Shown here: one piece after another, positions 24,592 to 34,300 of the stretch
Layout of the letters: the number at the start of each line of letters is the position of its first letter
Position numbering within the stretch: position 1 is the first letter of the stretch
Origin: JANOAR01 sp031411235
Lineage (GTDB): Bacteria; Verrucomicrobiota; Verrucomicrobiia; Verrucomicrobiales; Verrucomicrobiaceae
Direction of reading: 5' to 3'
NCBI GenBank assembly: GCA_031411235.1
Contig: JANOAR010000192.1
Location: 1 to 53,831, forward strand
Length of the DNA stretch: 53,831 nucleotides
Notes under the pieces: generated by a model
What the model saw: the letters and a program-made list of their open reading frames with translations, nothing else
Told to the model about the DNA's origin: nothing
The model's database searches: none
Translations under genes and position numbers: made by a program

Positions 24592-26130
24592 ATGGTTGCT
24601 CGCACCTATTCTGCTACGCTCGTCGGCGTCAACGCCGTCGAGATTGAAATCGAATCGCACGAAGGCCTCGGCAATGGGCCGAGGATGATCGTCGTCGGGC
24701 TGCCCGACACGGCGGTAAAGGAGAGCCGCGACCGCGTGATGGCCGCGCTCGATAGCAGTGGTTTCAAGCTGCACGACGGCATCACCACGGTGAATCTCGC
24801 CCCGGCTAATATTAAAAAGGAAGGCCCCGCCTTTGACCTGCCCATCGCCGTGTCGCTTGTCGCGGTGAAGCAGGGGCTCAAGGTCGAAGTGCTGCAAGAG
24901 ACCTGCATGGCCGGTGAGCTGGCTTTAAATGGCGAACTGCGGCCTGTGCGCGGCCTGCTTGCCATCGCTCTCGAAGCTCGAGCACGCGGACGCAAGCGCC
25001 TGCTCATCCCGAAGCGTGCCGCAGCGGAAGCCAGCGTCGTCGCGGGCATCGACATCATCGGCATCAACAACTTCCGCGAGGCCGTGGACTACCTGCTCGG
25101 CTATCTCGATGTGCCGCCCGAGCCCTGCCGCGCCGCCGAGTATTTCGCCCAGGCGTGCAGTTACAGCATCGACTTCGCCGACGTGAAGGGGCAAACCCAC
25201 GCCAAGCGAGCCATCGAAGTCGCCGTGTGCGGCGGGCACAATCTGCTCATGGTCGGCCCACCCGGCACAGGCAAGTCGATGCTCGCCAAACGCATCGCCA
25301 CCATCATGCCCAGCATGAGTGAGGACGAGGCCATCGAGACGACCAAAATCCACAGCGCGGGCGGCTTGCTGAGTGAGTCTCAAGCCTTCATTGCCACTCG
25401 CCCCTTTCGCTCGCCGCACCACACCATCAGCGATGCCGGACTGCTCGGCGGTGGCAGCAATCCCGGCCCCGGCGAAGTCAGCCTCGGCCACAACGGCGTG
25501 CTCTTCCTCGACGAGCTGCCCGAGTTCCGCCGCTCGACTCTGGAAGTCATGCGCCAGCCTCTGGAAGATGGGAAAGTGACCATCGCCCGAGCCGCCGCCA
25601 CGGCCACCTTCCCCGCGCAGTTCATGCTCGTCGCCGCCATGAACCCCTGCCCGTGCGGCTACTACGGCGATGCCAAGCGCGAGTGCCGCTGCGGCCCCAT
25701 CGTCGTGCAGCGCTACCGCCAGCGCATCAGCGGCCCGTTGCTCGACCGCATCGACCTGCACGTCGATGTGCCAACCGTCGATATCAAAGCCCTGCGCGAC
25801 GACACCCCCAGCGAAGCCTCTGCCGACATCCGCGTGCGAGTGGAACGCGTGCGAGCGATCCAAGCCGAGCGCTTCGCCAAAGACAAAGGCGTGCATACCA
25901 ACAGCGCCATGTCGCCCCGCCACATCAAGAAGCACTGCGAACTCGATGCCGAAGGCGCACAGATCATGGAGCACTCGATGGGCCAGATGAACTTCAGCGC
26001 CCGCGCCCACGACCGCATTTTGAAAGTGGCTCGCACACTGGCCGACCTAGGCGGGCTGGAGAAGATCAGCGCCGACAACGTGGCCGAGGCGATCCAGTAT
26101 CGGACGCTGGACCGGAATCTTTGGACTTAA
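24592..26130 (+). CDS. comM: YifB/ComM-family Mg-chelatase-like AAA+ ATPase
   Basis: A 512-residue AAA+ protein. The N-terminal Lon-protease-like (ChlI) domain has RTYSATLVGVNAVEIEIE and VGLPDTAVKESRDRV. The AAA+ module has Walker A VGPPGTGKSMLAKRIA and Walker B HNGVLFLDELPEF, then the small zinc-finger-like CPCGYYGDAKRECRCGP and a C-terminal helical domain. ComM is a helicase promoting branch migration during natural transformation, and the presence of a full-length gene is compatible with competence. The ATG at 24592 gives the usual N-terminus. Confidence 0.95.
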   Translation: MVARTYSATLVGVNAVEIEIESHEGLGNGPRMIVVGLPDTAVKESRDRVMAALDSSGFKLHDGITTVNLAPANIKKEGPAFDLPIAVSLVAVKQGLKVEVLQETCMAGELALNGELRPVRGLLAIALEARARGRKRLLIPKRAAAEASVVAGIDIIGINNFREAVDYLLGYLDVPPEPCRAAEYFAQACSYSIDFADVKGQTHAKRAIEVAVCGGHNLLMVGPPGTGKSMLAKRIATIMPSMSEDEAIETTKIHSAGGLLSESQAFIATRPFRSPHHTISDAGLLGGGSNPGPGEVSLGHNGVLFLDELPEFRRSTLEVMRQPLEDGKVTIARAAATATFPAQFMLVAAMNPCPCGYYGDAKRECRCGPIVVQRYRQRISGPLLDRIDLHVDVPTVDIKALRDDTPSEASADIRVRVERVRAIQAERFAKDKGVHTNSAMSPRHIKKHCELDAEGAQIMEHSMGQMNFSARAHDRILKVARTLADLGGLEKISADNVAEAIQYRTLDRNLWT

Positions 26131-26252
26131 AACCTGTGTGAACCGTGGCTTCATCAAGTCGGTGTTCTCTGGGGATTTTGAACGTCGGGCGGAGTGGTTC
26201 GCTGCTGTAATGGATGCGGCGATGGTTGAAACAAAGCTGCGCGTTGAAAGCT

Positions 26253-27326
26253 CTACCGCTCGATCCGCCAGAGCTGCGCGGTCTTGTCGAAGCTGCCGGT
26301 GAGCAGCACACGACTGTTCGGGCCGAAGGCGATGGCGCGCACCAGACCACCGTGTTGGATGGGGGCACCGATGGCCTTGCCTGTCGTGGCATCCCAGACG
26401 TGCGCGGTGTTTCCGTAGCAGCCGTTCGCGACGAGAGCGCCATCAGGACTGAAGGCGACGCAGCGCACCTCGCTGGGGCAAACGAGTGGTGCGGTCAGCG
26501 GCTGGCCGGTCGCTGCATCCCACACGCGCGCGGTCTTGTCTCTGCTGCCGGTGAGCACGCTGGTGCCGAGGGGATTGAAGACTGCAGCGCGCACTTGATC
26601 CGCGTGAACGAGCGGTGGCGTGAGCGGCTTGCCAGTCACGACATCCCACACGCGCGCCGTTTTATCGAGGCTACCGGTGAGCAGCTTCTTGCTGTCGGGG
26701 CTGAATGACAAGGAGCGCACCGAGCCCTCGTGCTTCAAATCAATACCATGCGACTTGCCCGTGGTCGCATCGAGCAAATGCGCGACGGTGCCGTTGCCGC
26801 TGACGGCGGCGAGTTTGGAATCGGGACTGAAAGCCACAGCATAAAATCGCTGCCGGTTCTCGATGGGCTCGCACATGGGTTTGCCAGTTCGCACATCCCA
26901 CAACCGTGCGGTGCCATCCGCCGCGCCGTCGTGACTGCTGGTGAGCACGGCCAGCCCATCGGGCCGGAAGGCGAGCGCATAGACGAAGCCCGGATGTGGG
27001 AAGGTGGCGAGCAGTTTACCAGTGGCGACTTCCCAAAGCTTTGCACCCTTCTCACTGCCACCCACGACCAGCGTGCTGTCAGGACTGAACGCGATGGGAT
27101 AGACGCCGCCCTCATGCTCCAAAGGCTGACCATGCAGAGCACCCGTGGCCGTGTCCCACAGCCGCAGCATGTGATCCGTGCAGCCCGTGGCCGCCCATTT
27201 GCCATCGGTACTGAGCGCGACGCCATGCACCGCATCAGGATGCACAAGCGCGGGACCAAGCGGCGTGATGTCCGCGCCGAGCGCCAGCTTGCAGGTGAGT
27301 AGGAACGAGAGGGGGAGTAGCTTCAT
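26253..27326 (-). CDS. Secreted WD40-repeat beta-propeller protein
   Basis: A 357-residue protein with a signal peptide (KLLPLSFLLTCKLALG) and seven to eight WD40-type repeats covering the rest. The repeats carry the phrases VAFSPD, LLTGSLDKTARVWD, VLTGSRDKTARVWD and a final TGSFDKTAQLWR. It should fold as one complete propeller. It lies downstream of, and overlaps by 4 bp (ATGA), the G8-domain gene, so the two are an operon. A role in binding other surface or periplasmic proteins is plausible; nothing in the sequence shows catalysis. Confidence 0.85.
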   Translation of the reverse strand: MKLLPLSFLLTCKLALGADITPLGPALVHPDAVHGVALSTDGKWAATGCTDHMLRLWDTATGALHGQPLEHEGGVYPIAFSPDSTLVVGGSEKGAKLWEVATGKLLATFPHPGFVYALAFRPDGLAVLTSSHDGAADGTARLWDVRTGKPMCEPIENRQRFYAVAFSPDSKLAAVSGNGTVAHLLDATTGKSHGIDLKHEGSVRSLSFSPDSKKLLTGSLDKTARVWDVVTGKPLTPPLVHADQVRAAVFNPLGTSVLTGSRDKTARVWDAATGQPLTAPLVCPSEVRCVAFSPDGALVANGCYGNTAHVWDATTGKAIGAPIQHGGLVRAIAFGPNSRVLLTGSFDKTAQLWRIER

Positions 27327-29326
27327 GGAGAGGGTGCTGTTGATGCGGGTTTCCTGAGCGCGAGGACATGGGGCTTGGGTTCGAGGTTACCCGCTGCGTC
27401 TTCGCCAAAGGCTTGCAACGATTCCGCTGCGGATACGCTCGCCTCCCATTCAGCGAAATTCTCGCGCAGCGCTTTGGCTTCGTGGCCATTGACCATGACG
27501 CGCTTGATCGCGCCGTTGTCGCTCGTGGTTCCGCGCACGAGCCATGTGCCATCGGCTTGCTGCACGACGCGTGTGATGACGGTCGCGGGCGGCAGATCGT
27601 CCACGGGCTTCAGCGCGCCGGGGTAATCCTTCTCCATTGGCTGCGTGCCTTTGGGATCAAAGTTTGGGTTCACCGAAATGTCATCGAGCATCACATGGCG
27701 GTAGGCGTGCTGGTCGTAGTTGGCTTTCCACAAAGCATACTCGGCGTGATGAATGTCGAGGCCGTCCACCATCACCGATGGCGAGCGCGGGTGCAGCGCC
27801 CAGTGGACATTCCAGATTTTCAGATCGCGAATGATGAATGGGTGCTGCGCGTCTGGCCCGATGCCGCCCACGTCGCCCTTCAATTCCGCGCTGAGGCCGC
27901 CGAGGTTCAGCGAGTGCCGTCTCATGCAGTGGATCTCGTTGTCGTCGAAACGCACGAAGGGCAGCGTGCGAATGTCCGTCGCACGGCGCGAGCCATCGGC
28001 ATGCGGAACGCTGAGCGTGAGGTCGAAGCCGCTGTTCGCAGCTGCATCGTAGCGGAAGCCATATTCATCGCATTCAGCGGCGACGTTGTGGGTGAAGGTG
28101 TTCTGCGAGTTCGCCCACCAGAAGCCCGCGCCGTCGTTGTGATCGAAGGGCAGCACTTGCTTGGGTAATGGCTTCCCGACGCAGGCTTGCACGGCGAGGT
28201 TGTGATCGAGCACATTGAAGACTTCCGTGCCGTCCTCCAAAAAGAAGCCGTGGCCGATGCTGTGGTAGCCCACGCAATCTCGCACCACGAGGTAGTCCGT
28301 GCCATGAATCGTAATCCAACGATTGCCACTGTCCCAGATGCTCGCGCCGATGACGGAAGCACCGCGCATCGTGTCGCGGGCGAGGTGAAAGTGAATGCTG
28401 TAACGACCAAGCACGCCCTCTTTGCCGAGATGCCGGAACTCCGCGTAGCTGATAGCGCCGGACGAGCCGCGATGATACATCGTGTGCCCGCGCGCCTTCG
28501 CCGGATCAGCGGATTCGACGATGACGTTGCGGCTGAGATTCGCGACTTCACCACGATATGCACCATCCCCGAGATGCTCAAAAGCAAGCGGCTGATCGAG
28601 CGTGAGCGAGGTGCCGTTGACTGAGCGGATGAGGCGCTCCTCAGTTTGCGTGTTGTCGCGCACGCTGGTGCGGAAGGTCTTCTCCCGCTTGATCTGGCGC
28701 GTCGTCGCGGTGAGGAAAATGCGGTCGCCCACGCGCCAGCCGGTGACGGGCTCGTTGAGTGAAATGGCCGTGTCACCTTTCTTTGCCGACGCGCCTAGCT
28801 TCACCCAAGTGTGGTTCAACTCCGCGCCATGAAACTCCATGCGCCCGCCACAGCAGACGATGGCAGGGCACGACTGCGGATCCATGCCCTCGAAGTAAAC
28901 AAGGCGGATCAGCGCGGTATGTTTCGCGTCCACCGGCAGCGCTGCCGTGCCGACTTCCAGTGCGGGCTTGGGCTGCGAAGGGTCAGCTTCGGGCAAGTGG
29001 GCGTTGCAGTCGAAACCCTCCTCGTTCGTGTCATCGCCAGGCTGGATTTTGATGAGGCCCACATTGAGTTGCGTATCGCGATCCCACGCAAAACTCAACG
29101 TGCCCGCGATGAACACAGCACGAATCAACTGTTCGGCATTGAGGTCGTAAGTGACCGCGTGCCCCGCACGAACCTGCACGCTCGCGCCCGCTGGTGGCAG
29201 CTTGCCGCCCGCCCAAGTCTTGCTCGCCGACCACGGCCCACTTTGTGCGGAGCGAATGATCGTGGATTCAGCGGCTTGGCCCGTGAGACCCGCAAAAATC
29301 AGGAATAACCAATGTGCTTTTTTCAT
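27323..29326 (-). CDS. Secreted G8-domain, right-handed beta-helix protein (CEMIP-like)
   Basis: A 667-residue exported protein. After the signal peptide comes a G8 domain with WSASKTWAGGKLPPAGASV and GHAVTYDL, then a polysaccharide-associated parallel beta-helix (YSIHFHLARDTMRGASV, GHGFFLEDGTEVFNVLDHN, FWWANSQNTFTHNVA). A C-terminal Ig-like segment follows. The same G8 plus helix order occurs in human CEMIP and TMEM2, which act on hyaluronan, so a carbohydrate substrate is likely. The start at 29326 was chosen for the signal peptide. It is first in the operon with the WD40 protein. Confidence 0.82.
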   Translation of the reverse strand: MKKAHWLFLIFAGLTGQAAESTIIRSAQSGPWSASKTWAGGKLPPAGASVQVRAGHAVTYDLNAEQLIRAVFIAGTLSFAWDRDTQLNVGLIKIQPGDDTNEEGFDCNAHLPEADPSQPKPALEVGTAALPVDAKHTALIRLVYFEGMDPQSCPAIVCCGGRMEFHGAELNHTWVKLGASAKKGDTAISLNEPVTGWRVGDRIFLTATTRQIKREKTFRTSVRDNTQTEERLIRSVNGTSLTLDQPLAFEHLGDGAYRGEVANLSRNVIVESADPAKARGHTMYHRGSSGAISYAEFRHLGKEGVLGRYSIHFHLARDTMRGASVIGASIWDSGNRWITIHGTDYLVVRDCVGYHSIGHGFFLEDGTEVFNVLDHNLAVQACVGKPLPKQVLPFDHNDGAGFWWANSQNTFTHNVAAECDEYGFRYDAAANSGFDLTLSVPHADGSRRATDIRTLPFVRFDDNEIHCMRRHSLNLGGLSAELKGDVGGIGPDAQHPFIIRDLKIWNVHWALHPRSPSVMVDGLDIHHAEYALWKANYDQHAYRHVMLDDISVNPNFDPKGTQPMEKDYPGALKPVDDLPPATVITRVVQQADGTWLVRGTTSDNGAIKRVMVNGHEAKALRENFAEWEASVSAAESLQAFGEDAAGNLEPKPHVLALRKPASTAPSP

Positions 29327-29467
29327 GGTGAGAGAGTCTTTGCCGCCATGCCATACCTGCCGGCGAGCTTGTCTTATGAACACACCGCGAAGCTTCGTTG
29401 TTCGCCAAAATACTGCATTTCTTGAATCCGACCTATCCGTTTAGCGGGCGCAAGGTGCGTCCTTCCA

Positions 29468-30090
29468 TTGATGCAAAAACCATTACCCATCGACAATCTG
29501 AGCCGGGGCAGCAAAAGCCGCCACGCACACAGCGCGATGGATCATGATTTTGGACCCGACAGCAAGCCCACCGCTTTTGGCGTGCATCGCTCCGAGACGG
29601 CGGAGACGTGGCTCTACTTCAGCACTGGCAGCGTGACTGCGAACTTCATGGCCTACCGCCTCAATGAACTCTGGCCTGGATTAACCCCGAACGCCGCGAT
29701 TCAGCGGTGGCTAGCTTTGCCAAGGCTTGAGTCTCAGGCGGTTTGGCGATGGCGGGACTGTATTGGAAAATACCGAGCCCGCCGTCGCCGAACCGCATCA
29801 GGCCAAGTATTGTTGAAGATAGTCGCCGATCAATCGCGGTGTTCGGGTTAACAACGGTCATCCTCCACATACCCTTGTCATCCACTCAGACAACGGCCCG
29901 GAAAACAACGCGGAGCGCACGCAGTGGGCATGGCTCAAGGCATGGCCTACAAGGGCGTGCATCCGCTGGTGGAACTCAATGAAGGCACTTAACCCAAAGG
30001 TATGCGCTTCACTGCAAAGGCGATGAAACCTTATGAAGCGCTGCATCCAACGACTCAAAGACCTTGGCAAAGGGTTCATCACGATTTCCG
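29468..30090 (+). pseudogene. Decayed ISAzo13-type transposase
   Basis: Pieces of an ISAzo13-family DDE transposase lie in order on the plus strand in different frames: LSRGSKSRHAHSAMDHDFGP with FGVHRSETAETWLYFSTGSV near 29501-29637, SDNGPENNAERTQ at 29886-29924 (DNGPEN at 29889-29906, the second catalytic Asp block), and YKGVHPLVELNEGT with PKGMRFTAKAMKPYEA near 29947-30039, broken by a TAA. The N-terminal region and the segment with the last catalytic residue are missing. A 171-bp foldback element interrupts it at 29681-29851. Confidence 0.75.
29681..29851 (+). repeat. 171-bp foldback element with GGAA tetraloop, possible structured RNA or ssDNA site
   Basis: The two halves of this segment are inverted copies over their entire length, from TTAACCC at the left edge to GGGTTAA at the right, closing on GTATT-GGAA-AATAC at 29760-29773. 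The centre (29766/29767) is exactly midway. Roughly 80 per cent of positions pair. Nearly all transition differences are T or G in the left arm against G or T in the right, that is, G-U/G-T wobbles on the plus strand. The cap is a GNRA-type tetraloop on that same strand. It sits inside a dead transposase. Confidence 0.8.
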
Positions 30091-30163
30091 CTCACTCAGC
30101 TTAGGAGGTCGTGATGACAATTGGATCAGTCATGTAATTGGATATTGTTATTTGGCCGAGACT

Positions 30164-31312
30164 CTAAAACCGATACGTCGCGCCCGCCCCGACAGTCCAG
30201 CCCGTGAGGTCTAGCTCGAAGCTGCTGGTGCCAGTGTGGCCTTTCAAGGCCTCGCTCCAGTCGTAGCGACTGAAGGCATTGACGGACCATTTGGCGTTGA
30301 GGGCGTAGGCGGCATTGGCTTCGATGTAGAGGCCGGGGAGGACTTCGGTGCCGCTGTTTTCAGCGTGCCAGCGGGCGAGGGTGTCGCCTTCGGTGGTGCT
30401 GAGGGTTTCGTCGGTGCTGGCGTCCCAGTCGGCGAGGTTGAGGGCGAGGCCGAGGCTACCACCGAGCGTGAGCTTGGGCACGATAGTGTTGAAAGTGAAC
30501 TGGGGGCCGAAGGATAAGGTGTGCAAATCAACGTTTAACTCATTGCGAATGATGCTCTCGACGCTGGTCTCACTGACGGTTTCTCCGCCACTGCCGCCGC
30601 TGGAAAAGTGGCGTACGGGCACGAGCGAGATGACGGGGCCGGGGCCGGCGAAGGTGCCAGCGTGCGGGGCGGGTGGCAGGGCTCCGATGGCGGCGTAGGT
30701 ATCGGTGAAGGTGCCGCCGCCGTTGGTGGTGCGCTGGGTGGCGGTAAAGGCGCGGGTGCTGTGGTCGATGTCGGCACGGGTGAAGCTGTAACCGATGGCG
30801 GCGCTGAGGCTGATGCCACGCCAGTCGTAGAGTTCGGGGCTCTCCACTTTGACGAAGCCGCCCCAGCCGCTCATGGCATCGTCCCAGTCGCTGTTGAAGG
30901 TGTGGCTGAATGTCTCGGTGATGAGGCTGACGCTGCTGCCTGTAAAGACGAGGCTGGTGCCTTGGATTTGTGAGGCGCTGTTGAAGCCGAAGTTCCAGGT
31001 ACTGGTGCTGCTGCCGCTGATGTCGGGCAGCACATAGCCGTCGGTGTAGGCACCGCCACCGCCGATGGTCGAGGAGGAGCTACCAAACCTGGGAAGGATG
31101 TAAGCGGGTGCCTGGGTGCTGTTGTTGAAGCTGGCATCACCCAGTGTGCGCCACTGCGGCCCGGCGCTGATGCGCCACGAGCTAGACGGCGGCATGAGCA
31201 CGCAATCCATCGGTGCCTTGGCGTTCTTGGCACTGGCAGTGACGATGGCGGGAGTGCCTGCGTGGAGCGCTGAGGCGGCGAAAGCGAGGAGCGGGAGGAG
31301 ACTTGGTTTCAT
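30164..31312 (-). CDS. Outer-membrane beta-barrel-like protein
   Basis: A 382-residue exported protein of unknown function. It has a signal peptide (PSLLPLLAFAASALHAG), many alternating hydrophobic strands with aromatic girdles in the second half (NAKWSVNAFSRYDW, FELDLTGWTVGAGATYRF) and a terminal Phe, as expected for an outer-membrane barrel recognised by BamA. Length would suit about 12-16 strands. The gene begins 54 bp after the stop of a huge secreted protein on the same strand and may be co-transcribed. A role as partner or anchor of that protein is inference. Confidence 0.7.
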   Translation of the reverse strand: MKPSLLPLLAFAASALHAGTPAIVTASAKNAKAPMDCVLMPPSSSWRISAGPQWRTLGDASFNNSTQAPAYILPRFGSSSSTIGGGGAYTDGYVLPDISGSSTSTWNFGFNSASQIQGTSLVFTGSSVSLITETFSHTFNSDWDDAMSGWGGFVKVESPELYDWRGISLSAAIGYSFTRADIDHSTRAFTATQRTTNGGGTFTDTYAAIGALPPAPHAGTFAGPGPVISLVPVRHFSSGGSGGETVSETSVESIIRNELNVDLHTLSFGPQFTFNTIVPKLTLGGSLGLALNLADWDASTDETLSTTEGDTLARWHAENSGTEVLPGLYIEANAAYALNAKWSVNAFSRYDWSEALKGHTGTSSFELDLTGWTVGAGATYRF

Positions 31313-31366
31313 GATCGGGAGGAGGCTAGGAGGGGAGGTCGAAGGTCAAGGGACTTGGCCGAGTTA

Positions 31367-34300
31367 TTATGGCATTATCGTTGGGTAAGGCAGCAGCTCC
31401 ACGGCTCCGCTGAGCTTCGGCGAGGTGTTGAGGGTTTGCATACCGCTGGGGATTTGCGGCAGCAGGAAGTGGCCGAAACCAAAGGTGCCTATGCTGGTCT
31501 TCACCACTTGGCCGTAGAAGGGTGCGAGGCGCGCTGGGCTGCCGGGGAGGGTGAAGCTGCCGCTGAACTGGCCAGTGGGGGCGGTGATGACGAGCTTGAC
31601 GCTGTTGTTGTAGGGGCTGCCAAAGGCGACGACGGCGGGGCTGCTGATGCGGAGGAGTTGGCTGAAGTTGGGGCTCAGGCCACCGTCGGTGAAGTCGAGG
31701 CTCGCATTGAGCGCGGGGGATGTGGCGAGCGGCAGGCCCATGATGCGCTGGCCAGCGGAAGGCGGGGTGTAGGTGCCGCCTGCGGTATCCAGCAGGAGGG
31801 GGCCGAAGCCAGCGTTATAGACAGTGTCGGCGCTGGAGAGGGCGGCTGGCTTGAACCAGTCGATGAAGCCGATGATGTTGTTGTCGGCCACGGGGGCGGT
31901 GTTGGCCTGCACGATCAGGAAGCCGAGGAGGGAGCCGCGGTTGGCATACAGCGACTTGTAGATGAGCACATCGCCATTCTGGCCGATGAAGGTGGTGCCT
32001 GTGAGGATGCTGCCGTCGGCGAGCTTGCCAGCGAGGGTGAGGGCTCCGGTGTTCTCGTTGACGGTGAAGCTGCCGTAGCTGTAGCCCTGCGGCCCTGCGG
32101 AGATGAGGTTCGCCAATGCAAAGTTGTGCTGGGCTTTGAACACGGTGGCGAGGTTGGCAGGATTGCCGGGGCTGGCGACGTGCCAAACATTGCGCCATGA
32201 GTCGATCTTGGTCTCCTTGGCCGTGCCAGTGTCATGCAGGAAGCCTGTGGCGGCGTTTGTCGTGGCATCGAAGTCCAGCTCCAGGGTCAAGGCGGTGCCG
32301 GTGACGACGGTGTTGAGCACAGGGTGGTCGGGATCCGACACATCGGCAACGAGCTTGCCGGCGAAGGGCTTGGAGGTGGCCCCTTCGATGATCTTGCCAG
32401 TCACGGTGCCGTTGCTGCTGGTGAGCATCTCGAAGCGAGCGCCGATGTTGGGATTCGGGCTGGTGAATACACTCGTGCTGCGTTCAACAAAGCCGTGGAA
32501 GGTGCCGACGACGCCTGCGGGCAGGGCGGCAACGTTGATGACGAAGCTAAGCGGCAAGCTGGTGCCTGCGGCGTTGCTGGCGGTGACGGTGACGTTGCGC
32601 ACACCAACCTGGGTCGGCACACCGGTGATGATGCCTGCGGCGTTGAGGGTAAGCCCATCCGGCAGGCCGGTGGCGATGTATCGGCTGACGGGCAGGTTCG
32701 CGGTGGGAATGACGAGGCTGAACGGGCCGCTGATGATGGCGGGGAACGGCCCGACCAGAGGGCCGAGGACGGGCTTGATGACGCCGCTCTGGGTGATGCT
32801 GTGCTCCTCGCAACCGATCTTGATGATGCCGCTGCGGGCGAGCTTGGTGGCATTCGGCAGCAGGGTGACGGTGACGATGCCCTCCATGGCACCATCGGTC
32901 GTGGAAACCGTGGCCCAGGGGATGGATTCACTGACGCTCCACACGCCTGTGGAGGTAACAGTGATGTCGTAGCTCGCGCCTGCGGATGGCAGGGTGAGTG
33001 TCTCGGGGCTGATGGTCGTGACGCCCATGGAGGTGATGGTGTAGGTGGGCACCCAACTGCCGAGCTTGCGGGTGGGGCTGTAGATCGCCACCTTGATGTC
33101 GATGCTGGCTCCTGCGGGGATCGTCTGACAGACTTCGATGATGGGTAGTGTGGGGTGCGTGCTGTTGTACAGCTTGTAGGGGCGGATCAAGTTGGTGATC
33201 GCGAGGCGCACGCCGTCGGTGGCCTTTTCGGTGTTGTTGGTGACGCGCACGATGTGTTCCATGAGCCCGGTGGTAGGATTGAGCTTGGGCGGCCCGCCGA
33301 GCACGACGCCGGGCAAGATGGCTGGCGAAGTGCCGGCACCCTGGATGCTGAAGTTGAAGGGGTTCTCGGTGGCGTCATCGTTGTCGATGCTCACCGTGGC
33401 CGTGCGCAGGCCATCGGCGCTGGGGTTGAAGGTGAGGGTAAAGGTGGTCGTGCCTTCGGCAGCGACGGGCGAGTCCGGCTCTAGGGTGACGGTGAAGTCG
33501 GCGGCATGGGGGCCGTCGATGACAACCTTGGGTGTGCCGGAGAGGGTGAGTTCCGCCGTTCCGGAGTTGGCGATGGTGAAGGTTCGGGTGACGGTACCTG
33601 CGGCGGTGGCTTTGCTGCCGAAGTCGGTGTGGTCATCCAGGCCGGGCGCGCTGTCGCCATTGGTGATGTCGGTGCTGTTGCCGCTGACGGCAATTTCAGG
33701 GACTTTATACAAATCGACATTCCAAGTATCGCTGATCTCGTTGTCGGAGAGCGCACGGTTATACAGGCGGAATTCATCAATGACCCCGCCCGCTGGGTTG
33801 CCGACGTTGGAGGAATAACCATTCACCTTGAACGGGCCGCGCCCCGTGATAACCGGACTAGATTGCGCGACGGTGTTTACCAGGACTCCGTTCAAATAGG
33901 CACGAATCTGATTAGCCTCCGCATCATAGACAAAGGTGGTGACGTTCGGGCTGGCCGTGGCGGCACCGTTCACAAGCACATCTGTAATGCCAGTGCCGCG
34001 CAGGATCAGGTTGTTCGGCCCAGCCACCCCGTTGGTAAAGCAGCGGAAGCTGTTGCTATTGAGGTCACCAAAGAAATAAAACAAGGTGGAGCTGGGCTGG
34101 ATGTTGTTGAGGTAGAGGGAGATAGTCCAACTGCCGCTGAGATTCGTCGCCCAGCCGGTGTTGAGATAATCGGAGGTAGAGGAACTGCCAGACCCTATCA
34201 AGCCGCCTCCAAACTCTCCGGTGCCCCCCTGTGTGAGCCCACCCTGAATGGTGGCCGGGTTCGTGCCCACGGGTGCAGAGGCGTGGTTGGGCACGGTGGT

